A stretch of DNA of 64,000 nt from Pseudomonadota bacterium (GCA_018902545.1 JAHIQM010000011.1:1-64000); one strand, 5' to 3'. Shown: positions 42,260 through 52,058, counted from the first letter of the stretch. The notes: generated by a model from the sequence alone, not told the origin. Translations and numbers: made by a program.

Positions 42260-43594
42260 ATGAATGCAAAGAAAAATTCCGAACCCACACCTCTGGACCA
42301 CGCTTCCGTGCAGTGGTTGCATACCTCCCTGGATAGCCAGCATCCGGCCGATACCGCCGATGAGCTGGAAAATCTATCCCTTGCAGAACAGCTTGAATAC
42401 ATTCAGGAAATGGATGTAGAGGACGCCTCCGAATCGATCACTGAAATGGAGCGTCACGATCGCAACGCGCTCATGACCCAGCTCTCCCCGTCTTTTGCGG
42501 CCGCCATTCTCGAAGCCATGTCACCGGATGACGCGGCCGACGTGCTCGAAGATCTCGACGAATCGATCCGGGCCCGCATCTTCAAGAAACTGGAGCGCGC
42601 GGACGCCGAGGAAATTTCGGACCTGCTGCAGTTCGACCCCGACTCCGCCGGCGGCGTCATGAACACGGAGATCCTGGCCCTCGATCACTCCATGAACGCC
42701 CAGCAGGCCATCAACCTGATCCGCGATCGGGTCGAGGAAACCGAGATTCCTTACTATGCCTACATAGTTGACGAATTTCGGCACCTCAGAGGTGTCGTGT
42801 CCCTGCGCGACCTGCTCGTGAGCCCCGGCCGTACTCTGCTCAAGGACCTGTTGCACGATCAGAACCTCATCTACGTGTCCTTCGACGTGGACAAGGAAGA
42901 GGTCGCCAGGCTCATCAGCCGTTACAATTTTCTGGCCCTGCCCGTCGTGGACCACGAGCAGCGACTGCTGGGCATGGTCACCGTCGATGACGTCATCGAC
43001 ATCATCCAGGAAGAGGCCAGCGAAGACATGCAGTCCATGGTCGGCGCGGGCCGGGACGAGACTGTCGACTCGCCGTGGACCTATTCCCTGCAGAAGCGTT
43101 TGCCCTGGCTGGTTTTGAACGTGCTCAATTCAGCGGTGTCCGCCTATGTAGTCCATCTCTTCGAGGGCACCATCGCCCAGATGGCCATCCTGGCCGCGCT
43201 CATGCCCATTGTCGCCAATCAGGCCGGAAACACGGGCCAGCAGGCTCTGGCGGTCATGATCCGGCAATTGGCCATGGAGCGGTTCAACCGCAAGAAAAGC
43301 TGGATAGCGGTGCTGCGCGAGGCCAAGATCGGGGCCGCCAACGGGTTCATTGTTGGCGCGCTGGTATTTTGCGGCCTCTTCGCCTGGACGCATAATCTGG
43401 GGCTGGCCGTGGTCATGGCCGTGGCCTTGGGGATCGACATGGTCATCGGCGCCGTGGCCGGCGCGTCCATTCCTCTGGTGCTCAAGGAACTCGGCCGCGA
43501 CCCGGCCCAGGCTTCGAGCATCTTTCTGACAACTGTAACCGACAGCTTTGGCTTTTTAACCTTTCTGGGCCTGGCTGCGCTGTTTCTGTTCTAG
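42260..43594 (+). CDS. mgtE: Magnesium transporter
   Basis: 444 residues from the ATG at 42260; the longer ORF start runs into the bioB promoter region. The MgtE N-domain shows ALLTQLSPSFAAAILEAMSPDDAADVLEDL-like repeats. Two CBS domains follow, with YAYIVDEFRHLRGVVSLRDLL and LALPVVDHEQRLLGMVTVDDVID. Five membrane helices follow, with MPIVANQAGNTGQQALAVMIRQLA lining the pore. It is divergent from the biotin operon. The ribosome site is weak. Confidence 0.95.
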   Translation: MNAKKNSEPTPLDHASVQWLHTSLDSQHPADTADELENLSLAEQLEYIQEMDVEDASESITEMERHDRNALMTQLSPSFAAAILEAMSPDDAADVLEDLDESIRARIFKKLERADAEEISDLLQFDPDSAGGVMNTEILALDHSMNAQQAINLIRDRVEETEIPYYAYIVDEFRHLRGVVSLRDLLVSPGRTLLKDLLHDQNLIYVSFDVDKEEVARLISRYNFLALPVVDHEQRLLGMVTVDDVIDIIQEEASEDMQSMVGAGRDETVDSPWTYSLQKRLPWLVLNVLNSAVSAYVVHLFEGTIAQMAILAALMPIVANQAGNTGQQALAVMIRQLAMERFNRKKSWIAVLREAKIGAANGFIVGALVFCGLFAWTHNLGLAVVMAVALGIDMVIGAVAGASIPLVLKELGRDPAQASSIFLTTVTDSFGFLTFLGLAALFLF

Positions 43595-43685
43595 AATTTC
43601 CTGCAAAAAAGTCGCGAGGCACGGTTAATAGTCATTTGCCAGTCAGGGTAAATCCAGTGTTTCCAATTCGTTAAAAAGCCATGAA

Positions 43686-43754
43686 TCCCCTGACCTTCAA
43701 GGGGTGACGACTTTTTGCAGTGGCAAGGCAGATCGCCATTTTGGGCGGTCTGCC
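43686..43754. terminator. Convergent terminator structures between mgtE and the CBS gene
   Basis: CCCCT...AGGGG followed by GACTTTTTGC could end mgtE transcription. GGCAGATCGCC-ATTTT-GGGCGGTCTGCC (43727-43754) forms a strong stem at the 3' end of the CBS gene. The U-tracts are imperfect. Confidence 0.5.
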
Positions 43755-43762
43755 AGGCCGCG

Positions 43763-44194
43763 CTAGTCCTCCGGTTCCACGGCCTCCATGAGGTCGATGG
43801 TCAGCCGCAGGAAATCCGCCTCGGTGATAATTCCGCACAGCTTGCCCTCGCAGATCACGGGCAGGCATCCGTATTTCTCTTCCAGCAGCAATCTGGCCGC
43901 CTCCTTGAGGGACAGGTCCGCACTGACCGTGACCACATCGGTCTGCATGATCTCGCGGATGGGAATTCCGGACTCGATCTCGTCCTGGGTCTCGCGGTCG
44001 ATGCCGGCCAGTTCGGAGATGGTCGCGGCCAGGATGTCGCGGTGCGTCAGCAGACCCGCGAATGCGCCCTGGCTGTCGACGATGGGAATGTGGCGGATGC
44101 GGGCCATGTCCATCAGATCCTTGGCTGCGCTCAGGCTTTCGTTGTGGTTGAGGGTGAACACGTCTTTGGTCATGATATTTTTTACCTGGAACAT
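43763..44194 (-). CDS. CBS-domain-pair protein
   Basis: 143 residues from MFQVKNIMTKDVFTLN, preceded by AAAGGAG; the ORF-track start is 43 codons too far upstream. It has two CBS motifs (RIRHIPIVDSQGAFAGLLTHRDIL and YGCLPVICEGKLCGIITEADFL) and nothing else. Such stand-alone Bateman modules bind adenine nucleotides and regulate partner proteins. The partner is unknown. It faces mgtE, which carries its own CBS pair. Confidence 0.9.
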   Translation of the reverse strand: MFQVKNIMTKDVFTLNHNESLSAAKDLMDMARIRHIPIVDSQGAFAGLLTHRDILAATISELAGIDRETQDEIESGIPIREIMQTDVVTVSADLSLKEAARLLLEEKYGCLPVICEGKLCGIITEADFLRLTIDLMEAVEPED

Positions 44195-44376
44195 GGCATT
44201 CTCCTTTTTTGAGTATTCTTTCCGATTCCAGCATTGCGGGCAAGAAAAAGGTTCGACCAGATGGTTTGAAACATGCGTAAGTCGAGGTCCGTGTTGACTT
44301 GGGTGGTGAAATCTGGTTTGCAACCTTCTTTCTGGTAATAATTTCCAATGAATCGGGCAGGCGGGAGAGCTTCACG

Positions 44377-45018
44377 TTGAAGGCATTTCTTCGTAATAGA
44401 GACAGGATGGTGCGCGAGCAGATCGAGGCCAGAGGGATCGCCGACGAGCGCGTGCTGTCCGTGATGCGCCAGATTCCACGCCATCTCTTTGTCGACGAAG
44501 CGCTCCAGGAGCAGGCCTACGGCGACCATCCCGTGCCCATCGGTCTTGGGCAGACCCTTTCCCAACCCTATATCGTCGCCCTGATGACCTCGCTTCTCGT
44601 CGTCAGGCCGCACATGCGCATCCTTGAAATAGGCACGGGCTCAGGGTATCAGGCCGCCATCCTTGCGGCCATGGGGGCAGAGGTCTTCACCGTGGAGCGG
44701 ATCAAACAACTCTACCTGACTTCGCGCAGCCGCCTTTTGCAGATGAAATACTTCAACGTGCGGGTCAAACTCGATGACGGCACTCTGGGGTGGCCCGAGC
44801 TTGGTCCCTTTGATCGTATCATTGTCACCGCCGGAGGGCCCGAAGTGCCCAAACCTTTGCTCGAACAGCTCACCGACCCCGGAATCATGCTCATCCCCGT
44901 GGGGGGAACCAAAAGGGATCAGCGGCTGCTTCGGATTTTCAAGAAGGAAGGGCGGATCCATCAGGAAGACCACGGCTCCGTGGCTTTTGTCGATCTGGTG
45001 GGCTCCCACGGCTGGTGA
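44377..45018 (+). CDS. pcm: Protein-L-isoaspartate O-methyltransferase
   Basis: 213 residues if started at the TTG at 44377, which has GGGAG nine bases upstream; the ATG at 44407 is an alternative. SAM-binding [16 protein letters not shown], the substrate motif [14 protein letters not shown] and [15 protein letters not shown] are present. It repairs isoaspartyl residues in aged proteins. First gene of the rightward cluster; mrp follows after 111 bases. Confidence 0.93.
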   Translation: MKAFLRNRDRMVREQIEARGIADERVLSVMRQIPRHLFVDEALQEQAYGDHPVPIGLGQTLSQPYIVALMTSLLVVRPHMRILEIGTGSGYQAAILAAMGAEVFTVERIKQLYLTSRSRLLQMKYFNVRVKLDDGTLGWPELGPFDRIIVTAGGPEVPKPLLEQLTDPGIMLIPVGGTKRDQRLLRIFKKEGRIHQEDHGSVAFVDLVGSHGW

Positions 45019-45129
45019 GCCCCGTATCGCGGGGATAGAAACGGCACCCGTTCAGGGTTGAATACGAAAACACATCCGCGGCGACAAACGACAAGACCAC
45101 CCGCGGGCAGCCATATCTCTGGAGGAATA

Positions 45130-46038
45130 ATGTCAGACGCCACGTCATCCTGCTCAAGCTGCTCGGGCAAGAACGCTCCGGGCACCATAAAGGACAGCCC
45201 GGAAACGCAAATGGAACGCCAGGACCGCGTCATCGCGAGCACCCTGTCCAAGATCAAGTACAAGCTTTTCGTCATGAGCGGCAAGGGCGGTGTGGGCAAG
45301 AGCTCCGTATCCACCAATCTGGCCGCCGCACTGGCCCTCAAGGGGTACAAAGTCGGGCTTCTGGACGTTGACATCCACGGTCCCAGCGTCCCGCACCTGC
45401 TCGGCCTCACCGGCCTGCTGGACATCGACCCGCAGAAAGGCATCCAGCCCAAGCGCTACAGCGACAACCTGGCGGTGGTGTCCGTGGAGTCTCTGCTCAA
45501 GGACCCGGATCAGGCCGTGCTCTGGAAAGGGCCCATGAAAACTTCGGCCATCCGCCAGTTCGTGTCCGACGTGGATTGGGGCGAACTCGATTTCCTGGTC
45601 ATCGACTCACCTCCGGGTACGGGCGACGAGCCCATGGCCGTGCTGAAAACGGTTCCCGACGCCCTCAGCATCGTTATCACGACACCCCAAGAAATTTCTT
45701 TGGCAGACGTGCGAAAATCGATTAACTTTCTGCAGTATGTGAAGGCGAACATTCTCGGCGTCGTTGAAAACATGAGCGGGCTTATCTGTCCGCACTGCGC
45801 CCAGAAGATCGATCTGTTCAAGAAGGGCGGGGGAGAGGAGTTGGCCAGGAAGTACTCGCTGGCCTTTCTCGGAGCCATCCCCCTTGATCCGGCTACTGTG
45901 GTCGCCGGAGATCTGGGCAGACCCGTTGTCATGCTCGATGTCGATTGTCCGGCCAAGATGGCTCTCTTGGAGTTGGCGGACAAGGTCGTGGCGGCCGCAG
46001 AAAACAGTCTGGAAGCCGTGTCGAGCAGCCATGTGTAG
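45130..46038 (+). CDS. mrp: Mrp/NBP35-type iron-sulfur cluster carrier ATPase
   Basis: 302 residues from MSDATSSCSSC, preceded by GGAGG. A short N-terminal cysteine motif (CSSC) precedes the deviant Walker A MSGKGGVGKSSVSTNLAAAL. LLDVDIHGPSVPHLLG and the cluster-binding CPHC in ENMSGLICPHCAQ follow. It assembles or transfers Fe-S clusters, a heavy demand in a sulfate reducer. Confidence 0.94.
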   Translation: MSDATSSCSSCSGKNAPGTIKDSPETQMERQDRVIASTLSKIKYKLFVMSGKGGVGKSSVSTNLAAALALKGYKVGLLDVDIHGPSVPHLLGLTGLLDIDPQKGIQPKRYSDNLAVVSVESLLKDPDQAVLWKGPMKTSAIRQFVSDVDWGELDFLVIDSPPGTGDEPMAVLKTVPDALSIVITTPQEISLADVRKSINFLQYVKANILGVVENMSGLICPHCAQKIDLFKKGGGEELARKYSLAFLGAIPLDPATVVAGDLGRPVVMLDVDCPAKMALLELADKVVAAAENSLEAVSSSHV

Positions 46039-46045
46039 GTGACAG

Positions 46046-46651
46046 GTGGCACAATTGAAATGCGTACTTTTTCTTCTGGTTGCCGTTCAGGTGTTTCTTT
46101 TGGCCGGACATGAGTCCCAGGCCAAAGGAATCTACTATATGGTCAAAGAGGATGGGTCCTTGTGCATCACAGACATTCCGACCTCGAGAAAGTACAAGCC
46201 GTACAAGTTTGAAAGAACGATCAATTACATTCGAAACGCGGTGGTCGCCTTCAAGCGAGACCACCGGAGCGTTGAGGAAGTCAATGCCATAGTTTCGGGT
46301 TTATGCGCCAAATACGGCGTGGACAAGAAGCTCGTCATGGCGGTGATCGATGTCGAGTCCGGCTTCAACGCGGCCGCTGTTTCCACTGCCGGCGCCCAGG
46401 GGTTGATGCAGATCATGCCTGCCACCGGCCGTGATCTCGATCTGGTTGACCCCTTTGATCCTTCAGAGAATATAGACGCGGGCATCCGGTACCTGCGCTA
46501 TCTTCTCGATACGTTTCCGGACAGGCGTCTTGCCGTGGCGGCATACAATGCCGGGCCAAACGCCGTAAAAAAATACGGGGGAATTCCTCCGTACGCCGAA
46601 ACTCAGAACTATGTCGAAAAAGTTTGGGCGCGACTGCAAAACTACGAATAA
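46046..46651 (+). CDS. Lytic transglycosylase (SLT domain)
   Basis: 201 residues with a GTG start 7 bases after mrp. Signal peptide about 1-26, a short basic linker, then a family 1 SLT domain: VIDVESGFNAAAVSTAGAQGLMQIMPATG (catalytic Glu in ESGF) and AVAAYNAGPNAV. It cleaves peptidoglycan glycan strands in the periplasm. Next to pgsA and pil genes, it may help envelope-spanning machines pass the wall, as an inference. Confidence 0.92.
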   Translation: MAQLKCVLFLLVAVQVFLLAGHESQAKGIYYMVKEDGSLCITDIPTSRKYKPYKFERTINYIRNAVVAFKRDHRSVEEVNAIVSGLCAKYGVDKKLVMAVIDVESGFNAAAVSTAGAQGLMQIMPATGRDLDLVDPFDPSENIDAGIRYLRYLLDTFPDRRLAVAAYNAGPNAVKKYGGIPPYAETQNYVEKVWARLQNYE

Positions 46652-46654
46652 AAT

Positions 46655-47197
46655 ATGAAAATCAACGTACCAAACGCTCTGACCGTGTTTCGAATCATGG
46701 CCGCGCCCTTCATTGTCGCGCTGCTGTATTTTCCCTCACGGACCACCTGTCTGCTGGCCACAATTTTTTTTATTGTCGCCATCCTCACCGATCTGGCCGA
46801 CGGGTTCTGGGCCAGAAAATACAACCAGGTCACCAATTTCGGGAAATTTCTCGACCCTCTGGCGGACAAGGTACTCATTGCCTCGGTCATGATCATGCTT
46901 ACCGCATTGAACTGGATTCCGGCATGGATCGCCATCATTGTCATAGTCCGGGAATTGCTTGTTACAGGACTGCGGGCCATTGCCGCGGACAAGGGGCAGG
47001 TCATCGCAGCGGACAACTATGGCAAGATGAAGACAATCATGCAGAGCGTCGCGATGATTCCGCTCATTTATCATTACCCATTGTTCGGCATTGACGTGGC
47101 CCAGGTGGGTTTTCTGTTGCTGCTTGTCGCCGTTGCACTCACCTTGTACTCGGGATGGAACTATCTTTACAGCTTTTACCGGATTTGGGCAGACTGA
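46655..47197 (+). CDS. pgsA: CDP-diacylglycerol--glycerol-3-phosphate 3-phosphatidyltransferase
   Basis: 180 residues with several membrane helices. The CDP-alcohol phosphotransferase signature is complete: DLADGFWARKYNQVTNFGKFLDPLADK (DxxDGxxARxxxxxxxxGxxxDxxxD). It makes phosphatidylglycerol phosphate, the precursor of phosphatidylglycerol and cardiolipin. It starts 3 bases after the transglycosylase stop. Confidence 0.95.
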   Translation: MKINVPNALTVFRIMAAPFIVALLYFPSRTTCLLATIFFIVAILTDLADGFWARKYNQVTNFGKFLDPLADKVLIASVMIMLTALNWIPAWIAIIVIVRELLVTGLRAIAADKGQVIAADNYGKMKTIMQSVAMIPLIYHYPLFGIDVAQVGFLLLLVAVALTLYSGWNYLYSFYRIWAD

Positions 47198-47330
47198 AGT
47201 TTGCGTTTTGTTTCTTTTGAATTTCGTGTATGCATTGCTCCGAAGAATCGAATTGAAAGGTGCGACAAGAAACAGCTTTCCCATTTCCCTATCTCGATTT
47301 TGCGAACAGCTCCTTTGGAGGACGGTATAA

Positions 47331-48413
47331 ATGGCTCAAATAGATGCTTTTTTTAAGATGATGCATGAACTTGGGGCCTCGGATCTTCATCTCTCATCCG
47401 GTTCGCAACCAATCATCCGCCTTCACGGCGAAATGCAACGCATCAAGTATAAATTTCTTGAGCACGAAGAACTCAAGAAGATGCTCTACGAAATCACACC
47501 CGAAAACAAGATCAAGACCTTCGAAGAAAGCGGCGATGTGGATTTTTCCTACGAAGTGCCGCATCTGGCTCGCTACCGCGCCAACTTCTTTATGCAGAAA
47601 CGTGGAATCGGCGCGGTTTTCCGTGAAATTCCCCAGAAAATCCTGACCATCGACGATTTGGGGCTGCCCGGCATCCTCAAGAATCTGGCCCTGCTGCCGA
47701 AAGGGCTCGTTCTGGTTACCGGCCCCACAGGCAGCGGTAAGTCCACCACCTTGGCCGCCATCGTCGATTACGTGAACAAGATCCGCAAGGATCACATCCT
47801 GACCATCGAAGATCCCATCGAATTCGTGCACGAACCCCAGAACTGCCTGGTCAACCAGCGCGAGGTCGGGCGCGACACCATGAGCTTCAGCGCGGCGTTG
47901 CGCGGAGCGCTGCGCGAAGATCCTGACATCATCCTGGTCGGCGAAATGCGCGATCTGGAGACCATTCAGCTGGCCCTGGAGGCGGCGGAGACGGGGCATC
48001 TGGTTTTCGCGACCCTGCACACCATCTCGGCATCGAAAACCATCGACCGCATCATCGAGGTCTTCCCCGGCGATCTGCAGGGCCAGATTCGTTCCGGCCT
48101 GGCCGATTCCCTGCGCGCCATCATCGCGCAGAACCTCTTCAAGCGCATCGACAAGCCCGGTCGGGTGGCCGGCATCGAGGTGCTCATCGCCACTCCGGCC
48201 GTGCGCAACCTCATTCGTGAAAACAAGATATTCCAGATCAACTCCGTGATCGAGACCGGACGCAAGTTTGGCATGCAGAGCATCGATGACGCCATCATGA
48301 AGCTTTTGACCGCCGGGATCATCGATGCCGAACAGGCTTACAACAAGGCGGCCACGAAGTCGAAATTCAGGGAATTTCTGACCAATCCGCCCCAAGATTT
48401 CACCGAGGTGTAA
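47331..48413 (+). CDS. pilT: Type IV pilus retraction ATPase
   Basis: 360 residues. N-terminal PAS-like region with LGASDLHLSSG, Walker A VTGPTGSGKSTTLAA, Asp box LTIEDPIEFVHEP, Walker B DIILVGEMRDLETI and the PilT-type AIRNLIRE-like AVRNLIRENK. It powers pilus retraction for twitching motility. TGGAGG lies upstream. A pilU-like gene follows after one base. The pilus assembly genes are elsewhere. Confidence 0.95.
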   Translation: MAQIDAFFKMMHELGASDLHLSSGSQPIIRLHGEMQRIKYKFLEHEELKKMLYEITPENKIKTFEESGDVDFSYEVPHLARYRANFFMQKRGIGAVFREIPQKILTIDDLGLPGILKNLALLPKGLVLVTGPTGSGKSTTLAAIVDYVNKIRKDHILTIEDPIEFVHEPQNCLVNQREVGRDTMSFSAALRGALREDPDIILVGEMRDLETIQLALEAAETGHLVFATLHTISASKTIDRIIEVFPGDLQGQIRSGLADSLRAIIAQNLFKRIDKPGRVAGIEVLIATPAVRNLIRENKIFQINSVIETGRKFGMQSIDDAIMKLLTAGIIDAEQAYNKAATKSKFREFLTNPPQDFTEV

Positions 48414-48414
48414 T

Positions 48415-49590
48415 ATGCAGCGAGCGCATCTTGACCATATTTTGCATCAGGTACTGGATTTTGCTCCGGATACCTCGGACATCCTCTTTACCGTGAACAA
48501 ACAGGTGCAGGCCGAGGTGCACGGTGAGTTGATCAACGCGAAGATAGAGCCGAATCCGGGCCCGCTTCTCCCTATTCAGGTCGAAGCCATCGCCATGTGC
48601 CTCATGGGCCGCAACGTAAGGCTCTACCAGGACCAGCTGCGCAGCGGGTCCTGCGATCTTTCCTACGAGCTCCCCGGACGCTGCCGCTTCAGGGTCAACG
48701 TCCTGGGGCAGAAGGGTTCGCTGGCCATCGTCATGCGCAAATTGACATCCGTGGTGCCGACGATCAAGGAGTTAGTACTGCCGGAAGTCTTCTATGAAAT
48801 GTCCAAGGAGAAGTTCGGCCTCATCCTGGTCACCGGCGCCACCGGAACCGGTAAAACCACCTCTCTTGCGGCCCTCATTGACAACATCAATCAGATGCAC
48901 CGCAAACACATCGTCACCCTCGAAGATCCCATCGAATACGTTCACGAGCATAAGCTCGGCACCGTGAACCAGCGCGAACTCGGTCTTGACTTCGACTCTT
49001 TTGCCTCGGGATTGCGCGCCGCTTTGCGCCAGGCTCCCAAGGTCATCCTGGTGGGTGAAATTCGCGACCGTGAAACCATCACCATCGCCCTGGAAGCTGC
49101 CGAGACGGGCCACCTCGTGCTCGGCACCCTGCACACCAGCGATACCGGACAGACCATCAACCGCATCATCGGCATGTTTGAGCTGGCGGAAGAGCGGCTG
49201 ATCAGGTCGCGTCTGGCCGAGAGCCTGAAGTTCGTCGTTTCCCAGCGACTGATGCCGCGAATTGGCGGAGGTCGCGTGCCCGCCTTTGAAGTTTTAAAGT
49301 CCAATTTGCGAGTCAAAGAAGTCATTTACAACGGCGAAAGCGAAGAGAAGACCTTCTACACCATCGTCGAGTCCGGTGACGCCTACGGCATGGTCACCTT
49401 CGACAAGTACATCGCTGATTTGTTTTACGAGAATGTCATCTCCGAGGAAGTGGCCATGTTGTATGGTTCCGACAAGTCGCGCCTCGCCCAGATGATCGAC
49501 AAAATCAAAACAGCCCGTGGAGAGAAGGTTACGGACATCGAAGGTCTTGAACTTGACCATGAGTATGAACGCAAGAGCTCTTTTTTCTAA
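48415..49590 (+). CDS. PilT/PilU-type retraction ATPase
   Basis: 391 residues. Walker A VTGATGTGKTTSLAALID, Asp box TLEDPIEYVHEH, Walker B KVILVGEIRDRETIT and the LGTLHTSDTGQTINRI His box are intact. The N-terminal sensor-like part differs from PilT. Divergence and adjacency to pilT suggest a PilU-like accessory motor. Start ATG is one base after the pilT stop. Confidence 0.9.
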   Translation: MQRAHLDHILHQVLDFAPDTSDILFTVNKQVQAEVHGELINAKIEPNPGPLLPIQVEAIAMCLMGRNVRLYQDQLRSGSCDLSYELPGRCRFRVNVLGQKGSLAIVMRKLTSVVPTIKELVLPEVFYEMSKEKFGLILVTGATGTGKTTSLAALIDNINQMHRKHIVTLEDPIEYVHEHKLGTVNQRELGLDFDSFASGLRAALRQAPKVILVGEIRDRETITIALEAAETGHLVLGTLHTSDTGQTINRIIGMFELAEERLIRSRLAESLKFVVSQRLMPRIGGGRVPAFEVLKSNLRVKEVIYNGESEEKTFYTIVESGDAYGMVTFDKYIADLFYENVISEEVAMLYGSDKSRLAQMIDKIKTARGEKVTDIEGLELDHEYERKSSFF

Positions 49591-49601
49591 AGAGGTGACC
49601 G

Positions 49602-50186
49602 ATGGATATTAACTGCACTCATTGTAAATCCAGTTTTGTGCTGCCGGATGACCGTATTCCCGAAACCAAAAAATTCAAGCTCAATTGCCCCAAATGCAGA
49701 GAGCCCATAATTATAGATAAGGAAAACGAGGGCGACAAGATTGTCGCTCCTGAACACTTTCCCCATGATGCCACGGTGGCGCTGCTCTTCGTCAAGAACC
49801 GGGCGCTGGCTGACAGGATCAGCGTATTCCTGAAATCGCGGGGCATTTTTGTTTCCGAAGCTGGGCTCATCCATGACGCGCTCGATAAGGTGCGCATCAA
49901 CTACTACAATATCATCATCCTCGAAGAATCGGAGCATTCCAAATCCATCCTGGCTGTTGTCAGAAAGTGGAACGGACTGCGTCGCCGGGACGTCAATATC
50001 ATTCTGGTGGAGACCGACTGCAAGAGCCTGCATGCCAACGAGGCTTTTTTCAGAGGGGTTAACGCCGTTATCGGCGCAAAGGATTCCGAGCGGATCGAAA
50101 ACATTCTGGACCTTGCCTTGGGCGAATTCAAAAGCTACATGGAACCTTGGGCTGTCGCATCGCAACGGCTTCATTTGAAAGGGTAA
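49602..50186 (+). CDS. Zinc-ribbon protein with a pseudo-receiver domain
   Basis: 194 residues. An N-terminal MJ0042-type zinc finger, CTHCKSSFVLPDDRI...KFKLNCPKC, precedes a receiver-like alpha/beta domain (about 58-180: VALLFVKNRALADRI..., YNIIILEESEH, VNAVIGAKDSE). The acidic pair and phospho-Asp of true receivers are replaced (VKN, EES), so phosphorylation is unlikely. The gene lies between pilU-like and FtsB-like genes. Possibly a regulator of pilus motors; function not known. Confidence 0.7.
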   Translation: MDINCTHCKSSFVLPDDRIPETKKFKLNCPKCREPIIIDKENEGDKIVAPEHFPHDATVALLFVKNRALADRISVFLKSRGIFVSEAGLIHDALDKVRINYYNIIILEESEHSKSILAVVRKWNGLRRRDVNIILVETDCKSLHANEAFFRGVNAVIGAKDSERIENILDLALGEFKSYMEPWAVASQRLHLKG

Positions 50187-50189
50187 ATC

Positions 50190-50471
50190 ATGATTCATGG
50201 CAAGAAGCGGATCTTTCTTTTCATCTTATGTATCCTTAATATTTTTTTGGTTTTCAAGATTTTTGATGATGAGAGCGGGCTGCCTGTCTACAAAGACCTT
50301 AAGCTCAAGATCGAGAGTGTTCAGGAGAAGATCAACGACGTCGAGCTTCATAACAGACAAATCAGTTCCGAGATCCGCATTCTTAAGAAAAATGATCGCT
50401 ACGTGGAGAGACTTATTAAACGTGAACTTTTCTATGTTGCCGACAATGAACTGATGTACATCATGAAATAA
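50190..50471 (+). CDS. FtsB/DivIC-like septum protein
   Basis: 93 residues. One N-terminal membrane helix (about 7-24) is followed by a coiled coil (LKLKIESVQEKINDVELHNRQISSEIRIL) and the VERLIKRELFYVADNEL tail typical of FtsB/DivIC. It would act in the periplasmic FtsQLB division complex. AAAGGG lies upstream, with 3 bases to the previous gene and one to the next. The family call rests on architecture. Confidence 0.8.
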   Translation: MIHGKKRIFLFILCILNIFLVFKIFDDESGLPVYKDLKLKIESVQEKINDVELHNRQISSEIRILKKNDRYVERLIKRELFYVADNELMYIMK

Positions 50472-50472
50472 T

Positions 50473-51225
50473 ATGAACGATACACTACATCTTTTCGACG
50501 AATTGCTGGAACACGATTCCGGCTCGAAGATTTTTTTTCCCTTGGCCCGGCTGTATCGCAAGCAGGGTCATACGAACAGGGCCATTGAGATCGTGCAAAA
50601 GGGGATTGAACATCATCCCGATTATCTTGAGGCCCAGCTTTATCTGATTGAACTGCTGAGCGAGGTGGGAGACACGGCGGCAGCGGAAAACAAGGCTTTT
50701 GCGGTGTTTTCCAAGCTTCTCTCCTACGAGAAATTCTGGGTCTGCCTGCGCGCTCATTATGCCAAAACGCACCAGGCTGACCTTGCCCTGGCGTCGTTTC
50801 TTGTCGAGCGCAGCGCGCACGGTGAAGACGTCGATCTGCTCAAGGTTCTCAATTTCGGCATCTCGCATTATGCTGAGCTTATTTCCACCGATTCCCCCTG
50901 TGTTGAACCGGAGCAGGATCTTGACGCCGAAGAAGTTGCCCAGATCTGCATCAACTCCGGCATAAAAACCAAAACCATGGCCAAACTCCTGGCAGCTCAG
51001 GGTGAGTACACACAGGCCATCAAGATATACGACGACCTGCTTGAAGCCGTGGTTGGTGAGGACGAGCGCAAGGAATTGAGTACCCTACGGTCGCAGGCGC
51101 ATCAGGAGTTGGGCAGTCAGCCGGACCCGGAATCGGAAAAGAACAACAAGCTCTACTATGTCTTGAACACGCTGGCCGACCGTCTGGAGCAGAAATTCAC
51201 ACCTGAGACACCAAATTCCGATTGA
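50473..51225 (+). CDS. TPR repeat protein
   Basis: 250 residues of helical repeats, e.g. FFPLARLYRKQGHTNRAIEIVQKGIEHHPDYLEAQLYLIELL and a C-terminal unit AKLLAAQGEYTQAIKIYDDLLEAV. There is no signal peptide, so it is probably cytoplasmic. Start one base after the ftsB-like stop. A scaffold role in division or pilus function is only suggested by the neighbours. Confidence 0.75.
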   Translation: MNDTLHLFDELLEHDSGSKIFFPLARLYRKQGHTNRAIEIVQKGIEHHPDYLEAQLYLIELLSEVGDTAAAENKAFAVFSKLLSYEKFWVCLRAHYAKTHQADLALASFLVERSAHGEDVDLLKVLNFGISHYAELISTDSPCVEPEQDLDAEEVAQICINSGIKTKTMAKLLAAQGEYTQAIKIYDDLLEAVVGEDERKELSTLRSQAHQELGSQPDPESEKNNKLYYVLNTLADRLEQKFTPETPNSD

Positions 51226-51247
51226 AATCTGCTCGCAGAAATTATCC

Positions 51248-51274
51248 TTGATTCTTTTTCTGCACGACTATAAT
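51248..51274 (+). promoter_or_regulatory. Possible promoter of the lipoprotein-fbp unit
   Basis: Perfect -10 TATAAT at 51269-51274, with TTGATT at 51248 (15-base spacing, short). Lies in the AT-rich 135-base gap after the TPR gene. Confidence 0.45.
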
Positions 51275-51360
51275 TCGAATCCAATTTTCATGAATTTTCA
51301 TATACGTGTGTTATTTTTCGGTTCTTTCTTATTCAATTCCAATCGATCCAGAGAGACTCT

Positions 51361-52053
51361 ATGAAATTATTGATTCCAATCCTCGCATTAGTGTTGCTCG
51401 CAGCATGCCGGCCAGTGAGAACTACGCAGGACTACTACAACGAGTACGTAAATCCTGTAGCAAGCATCGATTATGAAGACAGTGTTTCTGCGAATGTCCC
51501 TGCTGAATTTTTGGATGACTACTACACGATTGACAGCAAAATTGTACGCCTCGCCGATCAGCTTGATCTTCTGGATGCACGCGTTGATTCATCATGGATC
51601 GATTTTCAAAAGTCCGTTCACCCGTGGATCAAATACATAGCCATCCTTGATCAGAATCAGCTTTTTGTCTCTGGTGACGACGCCCTTGGCTTTGATCCGG
51701 AGGTGCGCACCGGGTTGCTCGACTTGAGTTCCGGGAAGAGCAGGTATTTCCTGTTCAAAAATGACAGGGCGTTTTTTATTCACTATACATTTGCTTCCGA
51801 TGAGCAGTACAAGGCGACCGTCGTTGAAGTCGATTTGACTGCTCTTACCGCAGAAATTCCGAACAACCGCACAATCATTGCCATCGATGATCAAATCTGC
51901 GGACCGGTAATTCCCAATCTGTCGGATGCATGCATCCGAGTGCAGAAATCGAAGAAATATTCCGGCAGCATTAAAATTGACGCCGGTAAATGGTACTGGA
52001 TCAGAAGCATGGGCTCTGACAACCTCGTATATCTCCATCTGAATCAAGAGTAA
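51361..52053 (+). CDS. Uncharacterised lipoprotein
   Basis: 230 residues. Signal sequence with lipobox LVLLAAC places the mature N-terminus at Cys17. The body is mixed alpha/beta ([26 protein letters not shown]) with a helical stretch at about 55-75. No family recognised. AGAGAG precedes the start. It lies 5 bases before fbp, an odd partner; lower GC than the genes after it. Confidence 0.65.
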   Translation: MKLLIPILALVLLAACRPVRTTQDYYNEYVNPVASIDYEDSVSANVPAEFLDDYYTIDSKIVRLADQLDLLDARVDSSWIDFQKSVHPWIKYIAILDQNQLFVSGDDALGFDPEVRTGLLDLSSGKSRYFLFKNDRAFFIHYTFASDEQYKATVVEVDLTALTAEIPNNRTIIAIDDQICGPVIPNLSDACIRVQKSKKYSGSIKIDAGKWYWIRSMGSDNLVYLHLNQE

Positions 52054-52058
52054 TATTT

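Noticed and set aside
46048-46064. TGGCACAATTGAAATGC as a sigma54 promoter
   Set aside because: GG to GC spacing is two bases too long and the site is inside the start of the transglycosylase gene.
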